Positions 8,841 through 17,521 are shown, counted from the stretch's first letter. The stretch is 64,000 bases of DNA from Streptomyces sp. P9-A2 (GCF_036634175.1 NZ_JAZIFX010000001.1:6200001-6264000); one strand, 5' to 3'. Program-made: numbers and translations. Notes: generated by a model from the sequence alone, not told the origin.

Positions 8841-9043
8841 GGTTCCCTGCCTCTCTGCGTATGGGGTATGGCATGCGCCACACGGTGATCCGAAACCGTA
8901 GGCGAGATCGTGTACGATTTCAACCACGATTTGCGGCCACAGAGGGTCTTGCGTTACAGGCGATTCTGTATATGGTTTCGCACACGATCCTGAAGTGTTC
9001 GGCACCACAGCCCGTACGTACCAGCCAGGGAGCGCCCGATCCC
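8841..9043. promoter_or_regulatory. Divergent promoter region with predicted GntR/FCD operators
   Basis: This 203-bp gap separates the leftward catabolic operon from the rightward ABC-transporter operon. It carries ATCGTGTACGAT (8907-8918), whose complement contains the core CGTACACGAT, and TCGCACACGAT (8978-8988); a shorter CACGAT also lies at 8925-8930. The same core occurs twice in tandem at 16010-16039, in front of one of the two GntR-type regulator genes. The palindromic tendency and size fit FadR/FCD-type operators. Which regulator binds is inference. Confidence 0.6.
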
Positions 9044-10087
9044 ATGTCAGAGATGCCCACGGCCGCCCGGCCGACCACCGGCGTGACATCGCCGCCCGCA
9101 CCGGCCTCCGCCCCGGCCGCCCCTGTGAAGCACAGCAGTGGCGGGGCCTGGTTCGCCTCCCGCTTTGCCGTCATCGGAGTCTGGATCGGGCTCGCGGTCC
9201 TCTTCGCGGTCCTCCGTCCCGACGCCTTCATGGCGTCGGGCAGCCTCAAGGTGATCTTCGGCAGTCAGAACCAGGCGGCGCTCGTCTTTCTGACCGCCGC
9301 CCTGCTCTGCACGATCATCGTCGGTGAGTTCGTCGACATGTCGGTCGCCTCCAACTTCGGGCTCGCCGCCATCATGCTGACGGTCCTCAACGTCAACCAC
9401 GGGTGGAGCGTGTGGGCGGCGGCGCTCGCCGCGATCGTCCTGTCCACCGCGGTGGGCGCCGTGAACGGCTGGCTGGTGGTCAAGGTCGGCGTCAACACCA
9501 TCGTGGTGACGCTCGGCATGGGCACCTTCCTCCTCGGCATCGCGCTCTGGGTCTCCGACCTGATGCCGGTCAGCGGCCTCCCCACGGACTTCAAGGACAT
9601 CGCGCTCCTGCCGGTCGCCGGCCTTCCCATCAGCTTCTTCTACGGGCTCGCGCTCATGCTCGGGTTCGCCTACGTCCTGCACTTCACGCCGCTGGGCCGC
9701 ACCATGCGCTTCGTCGGTGAGAGCCGTGAGGTCAGCCGACTGGCCGGTGTGCGCGTGACACGTGTCCGCATCGGGGCCTTCACGACCGCGGGCCTCATCG
9801 CCGGCGTGGGAGGAGTGCTCTCCGCAGCGGCCACCGGCGGCTTCGACCCCAACGTGTCGCAGAGCTACCTGCTGCCGATCTTCGCGGCGACCTTCCTCGG
9901 CACGGCGATCCTGCAGCCGGGGCGGTTCAACCCGATCGGCACCCTCATCGCCGTCTTCTTCCTGGCCACCGGCGTGCTCGGGCTCCAGCTCCTGGGCGCG
10001 ACCTCATGGGTCACGAGCGTCTTCTACGGCGGCGTCCTCGTCGTCGCCGTCACCATCTCGACCGTGCTGCGCAGCCGCTCGCGCTGA
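9044..10087 (+). CDS. ABC transporter permease, ribose/RbsC type
   Basis: 347 residues with a hydrophilic proline/alanine-rich N-terminus (about 35 residues) followed by 8-10 predicted membrane segments. The TAGLIAGVGGVLSAAATGGFDPN cytoplasmic-loop style region and the AATFLGTAIL block are typical of the BPD_transp_2 permeases of the carbohydrate-uptake CUT2 class. The ATG at 9044 was chosen; an in-frame ATG at 9053 is an alternative. The binding protein and ATPase genes follow directly. In this context the importer probably brings in the aromatic or heterocyclic growth substrate rather than a sugar, but no substrate can be deduced. Confidence 0.92.
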   Translation: MSEMPTAARPTTGVTSPPAPASAPAAPVKHSSGGAWFASRFAVIGVWIGLAVLFAVLRPDAFMASGSLKVIFGSQNQAALVFLTAALLCTIIVGEFVDMSVASNFGLAAIMLTVLNVNHGWSVWAAALAAIVLSTAVGAVNGWLVVKVGVNTIVVTLGMGTFLLGIALWVSDLMPVSGLPTDFKDIALLPVAGLPISFFYGLALMLGFAYVLHFTPLGRTMRFVGESREVSRLAGVRVTRVRIGAFTTAGLIAGVGGVLSAAATGGFDPNVSQSYLLPIFAATFLGTAILQPGRFNPIGTLIAVFFLATGVLGLQLLGATSWVTSVFYGGVLVVAVTISTVLRSRSR

Positions 10088-10160
10088 TCACCCGCCGGTC
10101 GCTCTCCCGGATCAGCAGCCCCCGCCACCGTGTCATTCTCAGCAAACAACGGAGTTCGCC

Positions 10161-11318
10161 ATGAGACCCGCACGTTCCACCCGTCGCGCCCGCACCTGGG
10201 CCGCGGCCGCAGGCGTCGCCCTCCTCGCCGGTTCCCTCGCCGCCTGCGGCGGTGACTCGAAGGACACCGCGTCCGCCGGCGCCGACGGCGCGACCGCCGC
10301 GGCCGACGACAAGCTGGCCGCCGCGATGAAGGCGCTGGACGCCTACCCCGTCCCGACGGAGAAGCTCGACAAGGTCGGCTCCGTCGCCGGAAAGACGGTC
10401 TACTACGTCCCGATCACCAAGCAGGCGCCGATGTTCACCACCACGGAGAAGACGCTCGCCGTCGCCGCCAAGGCCGCGGGCCTGCGCCTCCAGGTCTGCG
10501 ACGGCAAGGGCACGCCGACCGACATCGGCGGCTGCATCGGCCAGGCGACGGACGCCAAGGCCGCGGCCATCATCGCGGACGCCATCCCGTACGGCCTGGC
10601 CGCCAACGGCTTCGACGCCGCGCAGAAGGCCGGCATCCCGGTCGTCATCAGCAACCAGGTGCCCGACCCCGCCCACCCGGCCTCCAAGACGCTCACCTGG
10701 GTGCACGTCCCCGGGACCGAGCAGCAGATCCGCATCTTCGACTGGATCGCCGCGGACGCCAAGGGCAAGGCCAACATCCTGGTCAACCAGAGCTCCGACG
10801 GCCCGTCGCCCGCCAGCTACGTCGCCGACGCCAAGGCCGCGCTGAAGAAGAGCTGCCCCGACTGCAAGCTGACGATCAACAAGGTCACGTCCTCCAACTT
10901 CGCGCTCGTCCCCTCCTCGACCAGCGCCGTGCTGCTCAAGGACCCGAGCATCAACTACGTCGACGCGCAGTTCGAGCAGTACCTGCAGCCGACCCAGGGC
11001 GGTGTCCAGCAGACGTCGCGCACGGACATCAAGGTCGTCACCGGCTCCGCCTCCCTCGGCGGCCTGAAGGCCCTCAAGTCCGGTTCGCTGGCGGCCGTCA
11101 CCGCCCAGGCCGCGGCCTTCCAGGGCTGGGTCAACACCGATGCGGCGCTGCGCCTGATCCTCGGCCGGCCGGTGCCGGAGTACAACATCCCGACCCGCCT
11201 GTTCACGAAGGACAACATCGACGACGTCAAGCTGACCGAGGAGGCGGAGCTCTCCGGCGAGTGGTTCGGCCCGGCCACCTTCACCGACGACTTCAAGAAG
11301 CTGTGGGGCGTCGCGTGA
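10161..11318 (+). CDS. ABC transporter substrate-binding lipoprotein
   Basis: 385 residues from the ATG at 10161, 73 nt after the permease. The N-terminus has basic residues, a hydrophobic stretch and a lipobox LAAC with the modified cysteine at residue 29, so it should be anchored to the outer face of the membrane. The mature part has the periplasmic-binding-protein type I pattern of sugar and autoinducer binders (QICD-like GGCIGQATDAKAAAIIAD, then VVISNQVPD, INYVDAQFEQY). It ends in a GTGA overlap with the ATPase gene, so the importer subunits are co-translated. Substrate unknown; aromatic acid or heterocycle inferred from the neighbours. Confidence 0.9.
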   Translation: MRPARSTRRARTWAAAAGVALLAGSLAACGGDSKDTASAGADGATAAADDKLAAAMKALDAYPVPTEKLDKVGSVAGKTVYYVPITKQAPMFTTTEKTLAVAAKAAGLRLQVCDGKGTPTDIGGCIGQATDAKAAAIIADAIPYGLAANGFDAAQKAGIPVVISNQVPDPAHPASKTLTWVHVPGTEQQIRIFDWIAADAKGKANILVNQSSDGPSPASYVADAKAALKKSCPDCKLTINKVTSSNFALVPSSTSAVLLKDPSINYVDAQFEQYLQPTQGGVQQTSRTDIKVVTGSASLGGLKALKSGSLAAVTAQAAAFQGWVNTDAALRLILGRPVPEYNIPTRLFTKDNIDDVKLTEEAELSGEWFGPATFTDDFKKLWGVA

Positions 11319-12931
11319 GCGGGCTCCACAAGTCGGCCCCGGCGGGAGAGACCGTTCTCCCGCCGGCCCCCCGGCTCGCTGTCGAGGGGGTCTCGATGAC
11401 CTTCGGCAGCGCCACGGTCCTGCGCGACGTCGCCATGGATGTGCGTCCCGGAGAGATCCACGCCCTCATCGGGCAGAACGGGTCGGGCAAGTCCACCCTC
11501 GCCAAGATCCTCACCGGTCTCCACTGCCCCGACGCGGGCAGCCGTGTCACGGTCGACGGCGTCGACCTGCGGCTCCCGATCCGGCCCGACGAGTCCCGTG
11601 CCGCGGGGGTCGCGGTCGTGCACCAGAACCTCGGCCTGGTGCCGGACGCCACCGTGCTGGAGAACACCCGGCTCGGCCGGTTCAAGGGCTCGCGCTTCCT
11701 GCGCCGGATCGACTGGAAGGCCGAGGCCGCGGCGACGCAGGCCGTCTTCGAGCGACTCGGCCCGCGGAGGATTCCGCTCGACAGCAAGGTCGCGGATCTG
11801 CATGAGGACGAGAAGGCGGTCGTCGCGATCGCCCGTGCCGTGCAGGACCTCGAGGACGGCCGCGGAGTCATCATCTTCGACGAGTCGACGCGTGCCCTCG
11901 GCCGTGAGGCGCTCGAGCGGTTCTTCGCCCTGCTCGACCGCATCGTCGCGACCGGCACCTCGGCCCTGCTCATCACGCACCGTCTGGAGGAGGTCGTGGA
12001 GGCCGCCGACCGGGTCACCGTGCTCCGCGACGGCCGGATCGTCGTGGCCGGCAAGAATGTCGAGGGCATGACGAAAGCCGACCTCGCTCACCTCATGCTC
12101 GGGCGCGAGGTCGAGGGCCTCGAGCACCGCACGGCGGCCGGCACCGCGAAAGACGCCGCCCCCGTGGTGGTCGACAGCCTCACGGGACGCACCGTGCGCG
12201 AGCTGTCCCTGCGTATCCGACCCGGTGAGGTCGTCGGCGTCACGGGCCTCAGCGGGTCGGGCCACGAGGACGTCCCTTACCTGATCAGCGGCGTCAGCGA
12301 GGCGGAAGGCGGCACCGTGACCCTGCCCGCGGGGCAGGTCGCGCTCAAGGGCCTGTCGCCGGCCTCAGCGATCAAGAGCGGCATCGCGCTCGTCCCGGAG
12401 GGCCGCGAGTCGGCCGGTCTCGTCGGCGGAATGACCGTGACGGAGAACATCTCGTTCCCGCAGACCTGCACCGCGACCGCCTCCGGCAAGGTGCGGCCGC
12501 TGCGGAACGCAGCCGAGAAACAGCTGGCGGCCGACTGGATCGAGCGCCTCGACGTGCGACCCCCGTGGCCGCACGCCGTGCTCAAGAACATGAGCGGGGG
12601 CAACCAGCAGAAGGTGCTCCTGGCCAAGTGGCTCGCGACCGACCCGGCGCTGCTGGTGCTCCACGAGCCCACCCAGGCCGTCGACGTGGGCGCGCGCAAG
12701 ACCATCGTCGAGGCGGTCCGCGGGGCTGCCCGCGAGGGTCGCGCCGTTCTCGTCGCCAGCTCCGACGAGAACGAGCTCGCGCTGCTGTGCGATCGCGTAC
12801 TCGTCTTCAGCAACGGTGTCGTCGGGCGCGAGCTCACGGGTGAGTTCACGCCGCATGACATCGTCGAAAGCATCTACACCGACAGCTCGCGCACCAAGCT
12901 GCGCGAGCGCAGCCCGCAAGGAGTGTCATGA
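11315..12931 (+). CDS. ABC transporter ATP-binding protein with two nucleotide-binding domains (RbsA/MglA type)
   Basis: 538 residues starting at a GTG that overlaps the binding-protein stop. Domain 1 has an intact Walker A (GQNGSGKST, about residue 55) and Walker B (VIIFDEST), but its signature loop reads ADLHEDEKAVVAIARA instead of LSxGQ. Domain 2 has an intact signature (NMSGGNQQKVLLAKWLA) and Walker B-like VLHEPTQAVDVG, but a degenerate Walker A (GLSGSGHED). By known ABC geometry the intact Walker A of domain 1 pairs with the intact signature of domain 2, leaving a single hydrolysing site. It overlaps the amidohydrolase gene by 4 nt. Confidence 0.93.
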   Translation: MSGLHKSAPAGETVLPPAPRLAVEGVSMTFGSATVLRDVAMDVRPGEIHALIGQNGSGKSTLAKILTGLHCPDAGSRVTVDGVDLRLPIRPDESRAAGVAVVHQNLGLVPDATVLENTRLGRFKGSRFLRRIDWKAEAAATQAVFERLGPRRIPLDSKVADLHEDEKAVVAIARAVQDLEDGRGVIIFDESTRALGREALERFFALLDRIVATGTSALLITHRLEEVVEAADRVTVLRDGRIVVAGKNVEGMTKADLAHLMLGREVEGLEHRTAAGTAKDAAPVVVDSLTGRTVRELSLRIRPGEVVGVTGLSGSGHEDVPYLISGVSEAEGGTVTLPAGQVALKGLSPASAIKSGIALVPEGRESAGLVGGMTVTENISFPQTCTATASGKVRPLRNAAEKQLAADWIERLDVRPPWPHAVLKNMSGGNQQKVLLAKWLATDPALLVLHEPTQAVDVGARKTIVEAVRGAAREGRAVLVASSDENELALLCDRVLVFSNGVVGRELTGEFTPHDIVESIYTDSSRTKLRERSPQGVS

Positions 12932-13974
12932 CCGTCGTCGACATCAACATCCACCACCTGCCCGAGGACCTGTTCACGAACGAGAAGATCCTCAACGGCT
13001 TCCTCAACAGCGCTCCGCGCGGCTTCGGCGAGATCGCCAGCGTCATCACCATGGAGGACGGCAAGAAGCAGCTGGTCCTGGAGAAGCCGAAGGGCTACCC
13101 CAACCTCAACTACGTCGAGGGCGACTACTCGACCGAGGCGAAGCTGAAGGCGATGGACGAGGCCGGCGTCGACTACGGCATCATGCGCGTCCCGGTCTGG
13201 CAGGAGTGGCTCGGCCTCGAGACCTGCAAGGCGGTCAACGACAACGCCGCCAAGATCGTCGCCGAGTCCGACGGCCGCCTGTTCTCGACCGCCTGCGTCC
13301 CGCCGTGGGGCGGCAAGGAGAACATCTACGAGCTCGAGCGCTGCCTCGACAACGGCGCCGTGGGCGTCCAGCTCGCCTGCCACTACGGCCAGCTCTACCT
13401 CGACGACGAGGCCTTCAAGCCCTATCTCAAGGTGCTCAACGACAAGAAGGTCCCGGTCATCGTCCACCACACGCCGCTCCCGGTGGAGTGGAAGTCGGTC
13501 ATCGACTACCAGAACTTCCGTCGTGAGTACGGCCGCATCATGGACCAGGGCATCGCGGTCGGACGCGAGCTCTTCAGCGGCATGTTCGACGAGTTCCCCG
13601 ACCTCAAGTTCACCCACACGATGCTCGGCGGCAACTGGTTCGCGGCCACGGCTCTGCTCACCCCGCGCGCTCCCAAGGCCGGCGAGGCGATGCAGCGCCT
13701 GTCGACGACCGGTGGCGACAAGATCAAGCAGTACCTCGAGAACAACATCTTCTTCGACCTCACCCACCCGCACTCCTGGGGCAAGATCCAGGTCGAGGCG
13801 GCACTGAAGATCAACGGCGCCGACCACTACATGTTCGGCTCCTCGTTCCCCGTCTTCCGCTCCTGGATGAGCCAGGGCGTCGACTTCGTCAAGAACGAGC
13901 TCGACATCAGCGACGCCGACCGCGAGGCCGTGTTCTACGGCAACGCGAAGAAGATGTTCAACCTCCCGATCTGA
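12928..13974 (+). CDS. Amidohydrolase-superfamily metal enzyme (ACMSD/LigJ-like)
   Basis: 348 residues, begins ATG overlapping the ATPase stop by 4 nt. The N-terminal DINIHHLPED replaces the usual metal-binding HxH. Other family landmarks are VPVIVHHTPLP near residue 175, the FPDLKFTHTMLGGNW strand near 225, and a terminal AKKMFNL that matches the typical NARRLFxL end of amidohydrolase_2 proteins. The late SSFPVFRSW occupies the position of the usual GSDxP aspartate, so the metal site may be altered. Family members include ACMS decarboxylase, gamma-resorcylate decarboxylase and 4-oxalomesaconate hydratase. Decarboxylation or hydration of a pathway intermediate is the best inference. Confidence 0.82.
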   Translation: MTVVDINIHHLPEDLFTNEKILNGFLNSAPRGFGEIASVITMEDGKKQLVLEKPKGYPNLNYVEGDYSTEAKLKAMDEAGVDYGIMRVPVWQEWLGLETCKAVNDNAAKIVAESDGRLFSTACVPPWGGKENIYELERCLDNGAVGVQLACHYGQLYLDDEAFKPYLKVLNDKKVPVIVHHTPLPVEWKSVIDYQNFRREYGRIMDQGIAVGRELFSGMFDEFPDLKFTHTMLGGNWFAATALLTPRAPKAGEAMQRLSTTGGDKIKQYLENNIFFDLTHPHSWGKIQVEAALKINGADHYMFGSSFPVFRSWMSQGVDFVKNELDISDADREAVFYGNAKKMFNLPI

Positions 13975-13999
13975 CCCGCACCCGAGCAGAGTGAGACCG

Positions 14000-15319
14000 A
14001 TGAGCGCCATACCTGACGAGGACATCGACGGCTTCTTCACGACCTCCCGCACGACGGGCCGTGAGGAGGCGGTCGAGCTCACCGACGACAGTTATCGCAC
14101 CTTCCTGCTCGACCTCGACGACCACAAGCTCGCCGAGGTCCGCGGGATGACCTACGAGGAGTTCGCCCAGGACCGCTACCAGGCGCCCTTCCTGCGTGAC
14201 CTCCTCGTCCACTGGGACGGCCTCTACCGGGAGCCGTTCGTCGGGATCACCTCCGACGGCACGGTGCGCGAGGGGCTCTACGCCCTGCCGGGCACCGCGC
14301 CGTCGGACACCGGGAGCGGGCCCTCCGAGGCCGCCGCTCGCTTCCTCGGGATGCTCACCCCCGGTGAGCTGGACGCGGTGCGCTACGACATCGACGCACC
14401 GCAGTGGCGAGCATGGAGCAACCCCGAGTTCATGGTCTACCGCGTGGGGCTGAGGATGGAGGTGCTCACCGACGACAAGAAGTCGGCGATCCACGACATC
14501 CTCCGCGCGTCGCTGAGCTCCGACGGCTACGCCCGGGTCTCGGGTGCGATGGAGCTCAACGGCCACCTCGGCGAACTGGTCGGCCTGCCCACGGTCATGA
14601 ACCGGCACAGCTACTGGTTCTCCGTCTTCGGCGACCCGTCGGCGGGAGCGGCGGGTGAGCCGTGGGGCTGGCAGCTCTTCGGCCACCACGTGGCCCTCAA
14701 CTTCGTCTCCGTGGGGGGCCGGCACGTCATCGCACCGGTCTTCCTCGGCGCCGAGCCCGCGCTCATGGACGACGGCGTCCACGAGCCGCTCTTCGCGGCG
14801 CGGGAGCGGCTCGCCCTCGAACTGGCCGGTTCCCTCACGGCCGCTCAGCGCGCCCGGGCCGTCGTCTTCGAGTCCGTACTCGACCCGGCGATGCCGGAGG
14901 GACGGCTGCACCCCGCCGACGAGCGGCACGTCGCCGGCGCGTTCCGTGACAACCGGGTGATCCCGTACGAGGGGATCCCGGCGGACGAGCTCGACGACGC
15001 CCAGCGCGACCTGCTCCGCCGCGTCGTCGCCGACTTCCTGCACCTGCTGGTCGAGGAGCAGCGCGAGCCGGCGCTGGCGGAGTACGACGCGCACGTCGAC
15101 GAGACCTGGTTCTCCTGGTACGGCGCGACGGACGGCTCGCAGCCGTTCTACTTCCGGGTGCACAGCCCGGTGCTGATCGCCGAGTTCGACGACCACGCCG
15201 GGGTCTGGCTGAGCAACAAGCTGCCCGCGCGGTTCCACGTGCACACGACGCTCCGGCACCCCAACGGCAACGACTACGCCAAGGCGCTCATCGCCCGGTG
15301 GCGCGAGCGGGGCGAGTGA
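14000..15319 (+). CDS. DUF3500 family protein, copy B
   Basis: 439 residues from the ATG at 14000; an in-frame GTG at 13991 would add three residues. It lacks a signal peptide and follows the amidohydrolase by 25 nt. It is a distant paralogue of the 2356-3549 product: both carry an S/YWFSxFG(D/R)P segment followed by W-G-W-x3-G-H-H-x-x-L-N (WGWQLFGHHVALNF near residue 225). It ends with the HVHTTLRHPNGNDYAKALI block, resembling the HVHAIWRD and HDLLLDHY part of copy A. One copy lies at the 3' end of each arm of the island, suggesting two successive or alternative reactions. No function is established. Confidence 0.85.
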   Translation: MSAIPDEDIDGFFTTSRTTGREEAVELTDDSYRTFLLDLDDHKLAEVRGMTYEEFAQDRYQAPFLRDLLVHWDGLYREPFVGITSDGTVREGLYALPGTAPSDTGSGPSEAAARFLGMLTPGELDAVRYDIDAPQWRAWSNPEFMVYRVGLRMEVLTDDKKSAIHDILRASLSSDGYARVSGAMELNGHLGELVGLPTVMNRHSYWFSVFGDPSAGAAGEPWGWQLFGHHVALNFVSVGGRHVIAPVFLGAEPALMDDGVHEPLFAARERLALELAGSLTAAQRARAVVFESVLDPAMPEGRLHPADERHVAGAFRDNRVIPYEGIPADELDDAQRDLLRRVVADFLHLLVEEQREPALAEYDAHVDETWFSWYGATDGSQPFYFRVHSPVLIAEFDDHAGVWLSNKLPARFHVHTTLRHPNGNDYAKALIARWRERGE

Positions 15320-15331
15320 TCCGTGTCCCCT

Positions 15332-15991
15332 TCAGAACCGCTGTTCGGGCAGGGTGGCCTCGTACTTCGTGACCGCCTCGATGGTGTTGATCTCGTGCTG
15401 CTTCGCGGCCGCCTCGATGGCCTCGGCCGACGCGCCCGACTCGATGAGCTGGAGGATGCCCTCGTGCTCGGCGATGGAGGCCTGGGCGCGGCCGGGGGCG
15501 TACCAGAAGGCCGACTTGCGGACGACTTCGAGCCGGGCCCACTCGTTGTCGACCATGTCGACGAGGCGGCGGTCGGGGCAGCGGCACGCGAGCAGCCGGT
15601 GGAACTCCCGGTTGAGCCGGCCGAAGCGGGCCGGGTCGAAGTCGGCGAGCGCCTCCTTCATCTGCCGGTCCAGTGTGTGGGCCGCCGTCAGGTCGGCCTC
15701 GGTCAGATGGGGCGCCGACAGCGCCGTCGCGTAGCCGCCGAGGCGCGCCACGATCTGCAGGCCCTGCTGCCACGCGTCGGTGTCGAACGTCGCCACCAGC
15801 GCGCCGACGTTGGGCACGATCTCCACCCAGCCCTCGGCCTCGAGCCGGCGCAGCGACTCGCGCCACGGCACCGAGCTGATGCCGTGCTCGCGCACCAGCT
15901 GATCGATGACCAGGCGGTGCCCGGGTCCGTAAGTGCCGTTCATGATCCGTTCCTTGAGGATCATGAATGCCTGCTCGGTCTTGGTCGCCAT
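15332..15991 (-). CDS. GntR-family regulator, FCD (FadR-like) subfamily
   Basis: 219 residues from the ATG at 15989-15991; the longer open frame to 16069 would run through the operators. The N-terminal winged helix (TEQAFMILKERIMNGTYGPG, LVREHGISSVPWRESLRRLE) is followed by an all-helical FCD effector domain with the metal-ligand pattern LNREFHRLLA and an AEHEGILQLIESG segment. FCD regulators sense organic acids. Its promoter faces the tandem CACGAT operators at 16010-16039, so autoregulation together with control of the divergent RraA gene is likely. It is convergent with the DUF3500 copy B gene, only 12 nt away. Confidence 0.9.
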   Translation of the reverse strand: MATKTEQAFMILKERIMNGTYGPGHRLVIDQLVREHGISSVPWRESLRRLEAEGWVEIVPNVGALVATFDTDAWQQGLQIVARLGGYATALSAPHLTEADLTAAHTLDRQMKEALADFDPARFGRLNREFHRLLACRCPDRRLVDMVDNEWARLEVVRKSAFWYAPGRAQASIAEHEGILQLIESGASAEAIEAAAKQHEINTIEAVTKYEATLPEQRF

Positions 15992-16009
15992 GAAGCAGAT
16001 CCAACCACA

Positions 16010-16039
16010 ATTCCGTACACGATAATTCCGTTCACGATA
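16010..16039. promoter_or_regulatory. Tandem 15-bp operator repeat
   Basis: Two directly adjacent 15-mers differ at one base: ATTCCGTACACGATA (16010-16024) and ATTCCGTTCACGATA (16025-16039). They sit between the divergent starts of the GntR gene (15991) and the RraA-like gene (16057). The core CG(T)(A/T)CACGAT recurs upstream of the dienelactone hydrolase and permease genes, which argues for a shared regulator. Confidence 0.72.
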
Positions 16040-16056
16040 TTGAAGCGAGCCCTCCC

Positions 16057-16812
16057 TTGAACACCACACCCCCCTCCCCCCTGACCCCGGCGCTGCGGGC
16101 GAAGCTCGAGTCGGCGCCCGTCGCCGGACTCTCGGCCCAGCTGCGCCGCCGTGGCCTCGAGGGCGTGTTCATCGACGGCGTCCGTCCCCTGGTGGCGGGA
16201 CAGAAGTTCGTCGGCACCGCCCGGACGCTGCGCTTCGTCCCCTTCCGCGAGGACCTCTTCGCAAGCCACGGCGGCGGCTACAACGCGCAGAAGCGCGCCT
16301 TCGACTCCGTGGCGGAGGGCGAGGTCCTCGTCATCGAGGCGCGCGGCGAGAAGGGATCGGCCACGCTCGGCGACATCCTCGCGATCCGTGCCCATGCCCG
16401 CGGCGCCGCAGCCATCGTGACCGACGGCGGGGTGCGCGACGCCGAAACCGTCGCCACCGTGGGAATCCCCGTCTTCGCGGCGGGGCCGCACCCCGCCGTG
16501 CTCGGCCGCAAGCACGTCCCCTGGGACGCCGACCTCACCATCGCGTGCGGCGGTGCCACCGTGCAGCCCGGCGACATCCTCGTCGGCGACACCGACGGGG
16601 TCGTCGTGATCCCGCCGGGGATCGCGGAGGAGGTCGCCGACGCCACCATCGCCCAGGAGGAGGAGGACGGCTGGATCGCCCGGAAGGTCGCCGAGGGACA
16701 CCCCGTCGAGGGGCTCTTCCCGATGAACGCCGAATGGCGGGCGAAGTACGAGGCCGAACGCTCCGCCCGGCCGGAGACGGCGCCGTCGGACACGGCGCGG
16801 GCCACCTCGTGA
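16057..16812 (+). CDS. RraA-like aldolase/decarboxylase (HMG/CHA aldolase family)
   Basis: 251 residues from a TTG at 16057. No Shine-Dalgarno is obvious, the start lies only 17 nt after the operator, and an upstream TTG is stopped at once, so a leaderless or weakly initiated message is possible. GDILAIRAHARGAAAIVTDGGVRD (metal- and substrate-binding DGxxRD, about residue 115) and PGDILVGDTDGVVVIP (about 170) identify the RraA fold. In catabolic clusters these enzymes are divalent-metal 4-hydroxy-4-methyl-2-oxoglutarate / 4-carboxy-4-hydroxy-2-oxoadipate aldolases or oxaloacetate decarboxylases. It overlaps the second GntR gene by 4 nt. Confidence 0.88.
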   Translation: MNTTPPSPLTPALRAKLESAPVAGLSAQLRRRGLEGVFIDGVRPLVAGQKFVGTARTLRFVPFREDLFASHGGGYNAQKRAFDSVAEGEVLVIEARGEKGSATLGDILAIRAHARGAAAIVTDGGVRDAETVATVGIPVFAAGPHPAVLGRKHVPWDADLTIACGGATVQPGDILVGDTDGVVVIPPGIAEEVADATIAQEEEDGWIARKVAEGHPVEGLFPMNAEWRAKYEAERSARPETAPSDTARATS

Positions 16813-17519
16813 CCCGGACCCGGCCGGCACCGGCCGCGAGCAAGTCGCGGGTCGCCTACGAGTGGATCCGGGAGCGGATCACGTCCGGGGCATTCGGTCC
16901 CGGCTACCGCCTCGTCCTGACGACGCTCGCCGCCCAGCTCGGCATGAGCGTGGTGCCGGTCCGTGAGGCCATCAGCCACCTCACGGCCGAGGGCCTGGTG
17001 ACCTTCGAGCCCAACGTCGGCGCGAGCGTCTCCATGGCCGACCCGGACCGCTACATCCACGCGATGGAGGTCATCACCGTGCTGGAGAGCGCGGCGACGG
17101 CGCTCTCGACGCCGCACCTCACCCGGCGGGACCTGGCGCACGCCCGGGAACTCAACGCGGCGATGCGCGGCGGACTCAGCGACTTCGACTTCCGGCGCTT
17201 CAGCGCGCTCAACCAGGAGTTCCACCACACCCTCTACTCCAGGTGCCCCAACCCCCGGCTCCTCGAGATGGTCGACGCGGAGTGGTCCCGGCTGGGCCAC
17301 ATGCGCGACTCGATCTTCGGGTTCGTCCCCCACCGGCCCCAGGAGTCCGTGTGCGAGCACGACGACCTGCTCGACCTCATCGAGGGGGGCGGGACGCCCG
17401 ACCGGATCGAGCAGGCCGTGCGCCGGCACCGCACCGGCTCCCTCGACGCCTTCCGCACCCACAAGACCCACGGCGCCCACGGCCCTCACCGCAGTGACAG
17501 CGTCAACCAAGGAGCCTGA
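16809..17519 (+). CDS. Second GntR-family FCD regulator
   Basis: 236 residues from a GTG overlapping the RraA stop. It has a winged helix (SRVAYEWIRERITSG, AAQLGMSVVPVREAISHL) and an FCD domain (LNQEFHHTLYSRCPNPRLLEMVD, SVCEHDDLLDLIEGG). It is clearly a paralogue of the 15332-15991 product: both share the spacing and the SDFDFRRF/ADFDPARF segment. Being inside the RraA-hydratase-aldolase operon rather than facing a promoter, it probably acts on the same CACGAT operators, possibly with a different ligand. The C-terminal tail is rich in His, Arg and Thr and looks disordered. Confidence 0.9.
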   Translation: MTRTRPAPAASKSRVAYEWIRERITSGAFGPGYRLVLTTLAAQLGMSVVPVREAISHLTAEGLVTFEPNVGASVSMADPDRYIHAMEVITVLESAATALSTPHLTRRDLAHARELNAAMRGGLSDFDFRRFSALNQEFHHTLYSRCPNPRLLEMVDAEWSRLGHMRDSIFGFVPHRPQESVCEHDDLLDLIEGGGTPDRIEQAVRRHRTGSLDAFRTHKTHGAHGPHRSDSVNQGA

Positions 17520-17521
17520 CG

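Noticed and set aside
8841..9101. N-terminal extension of the dienelactone hydrolase to 9101
   Set aside because: It would run through the divergent promoter and into the permease gene; the GTG at 8840 gives a normal-length protein with a ribosome site.
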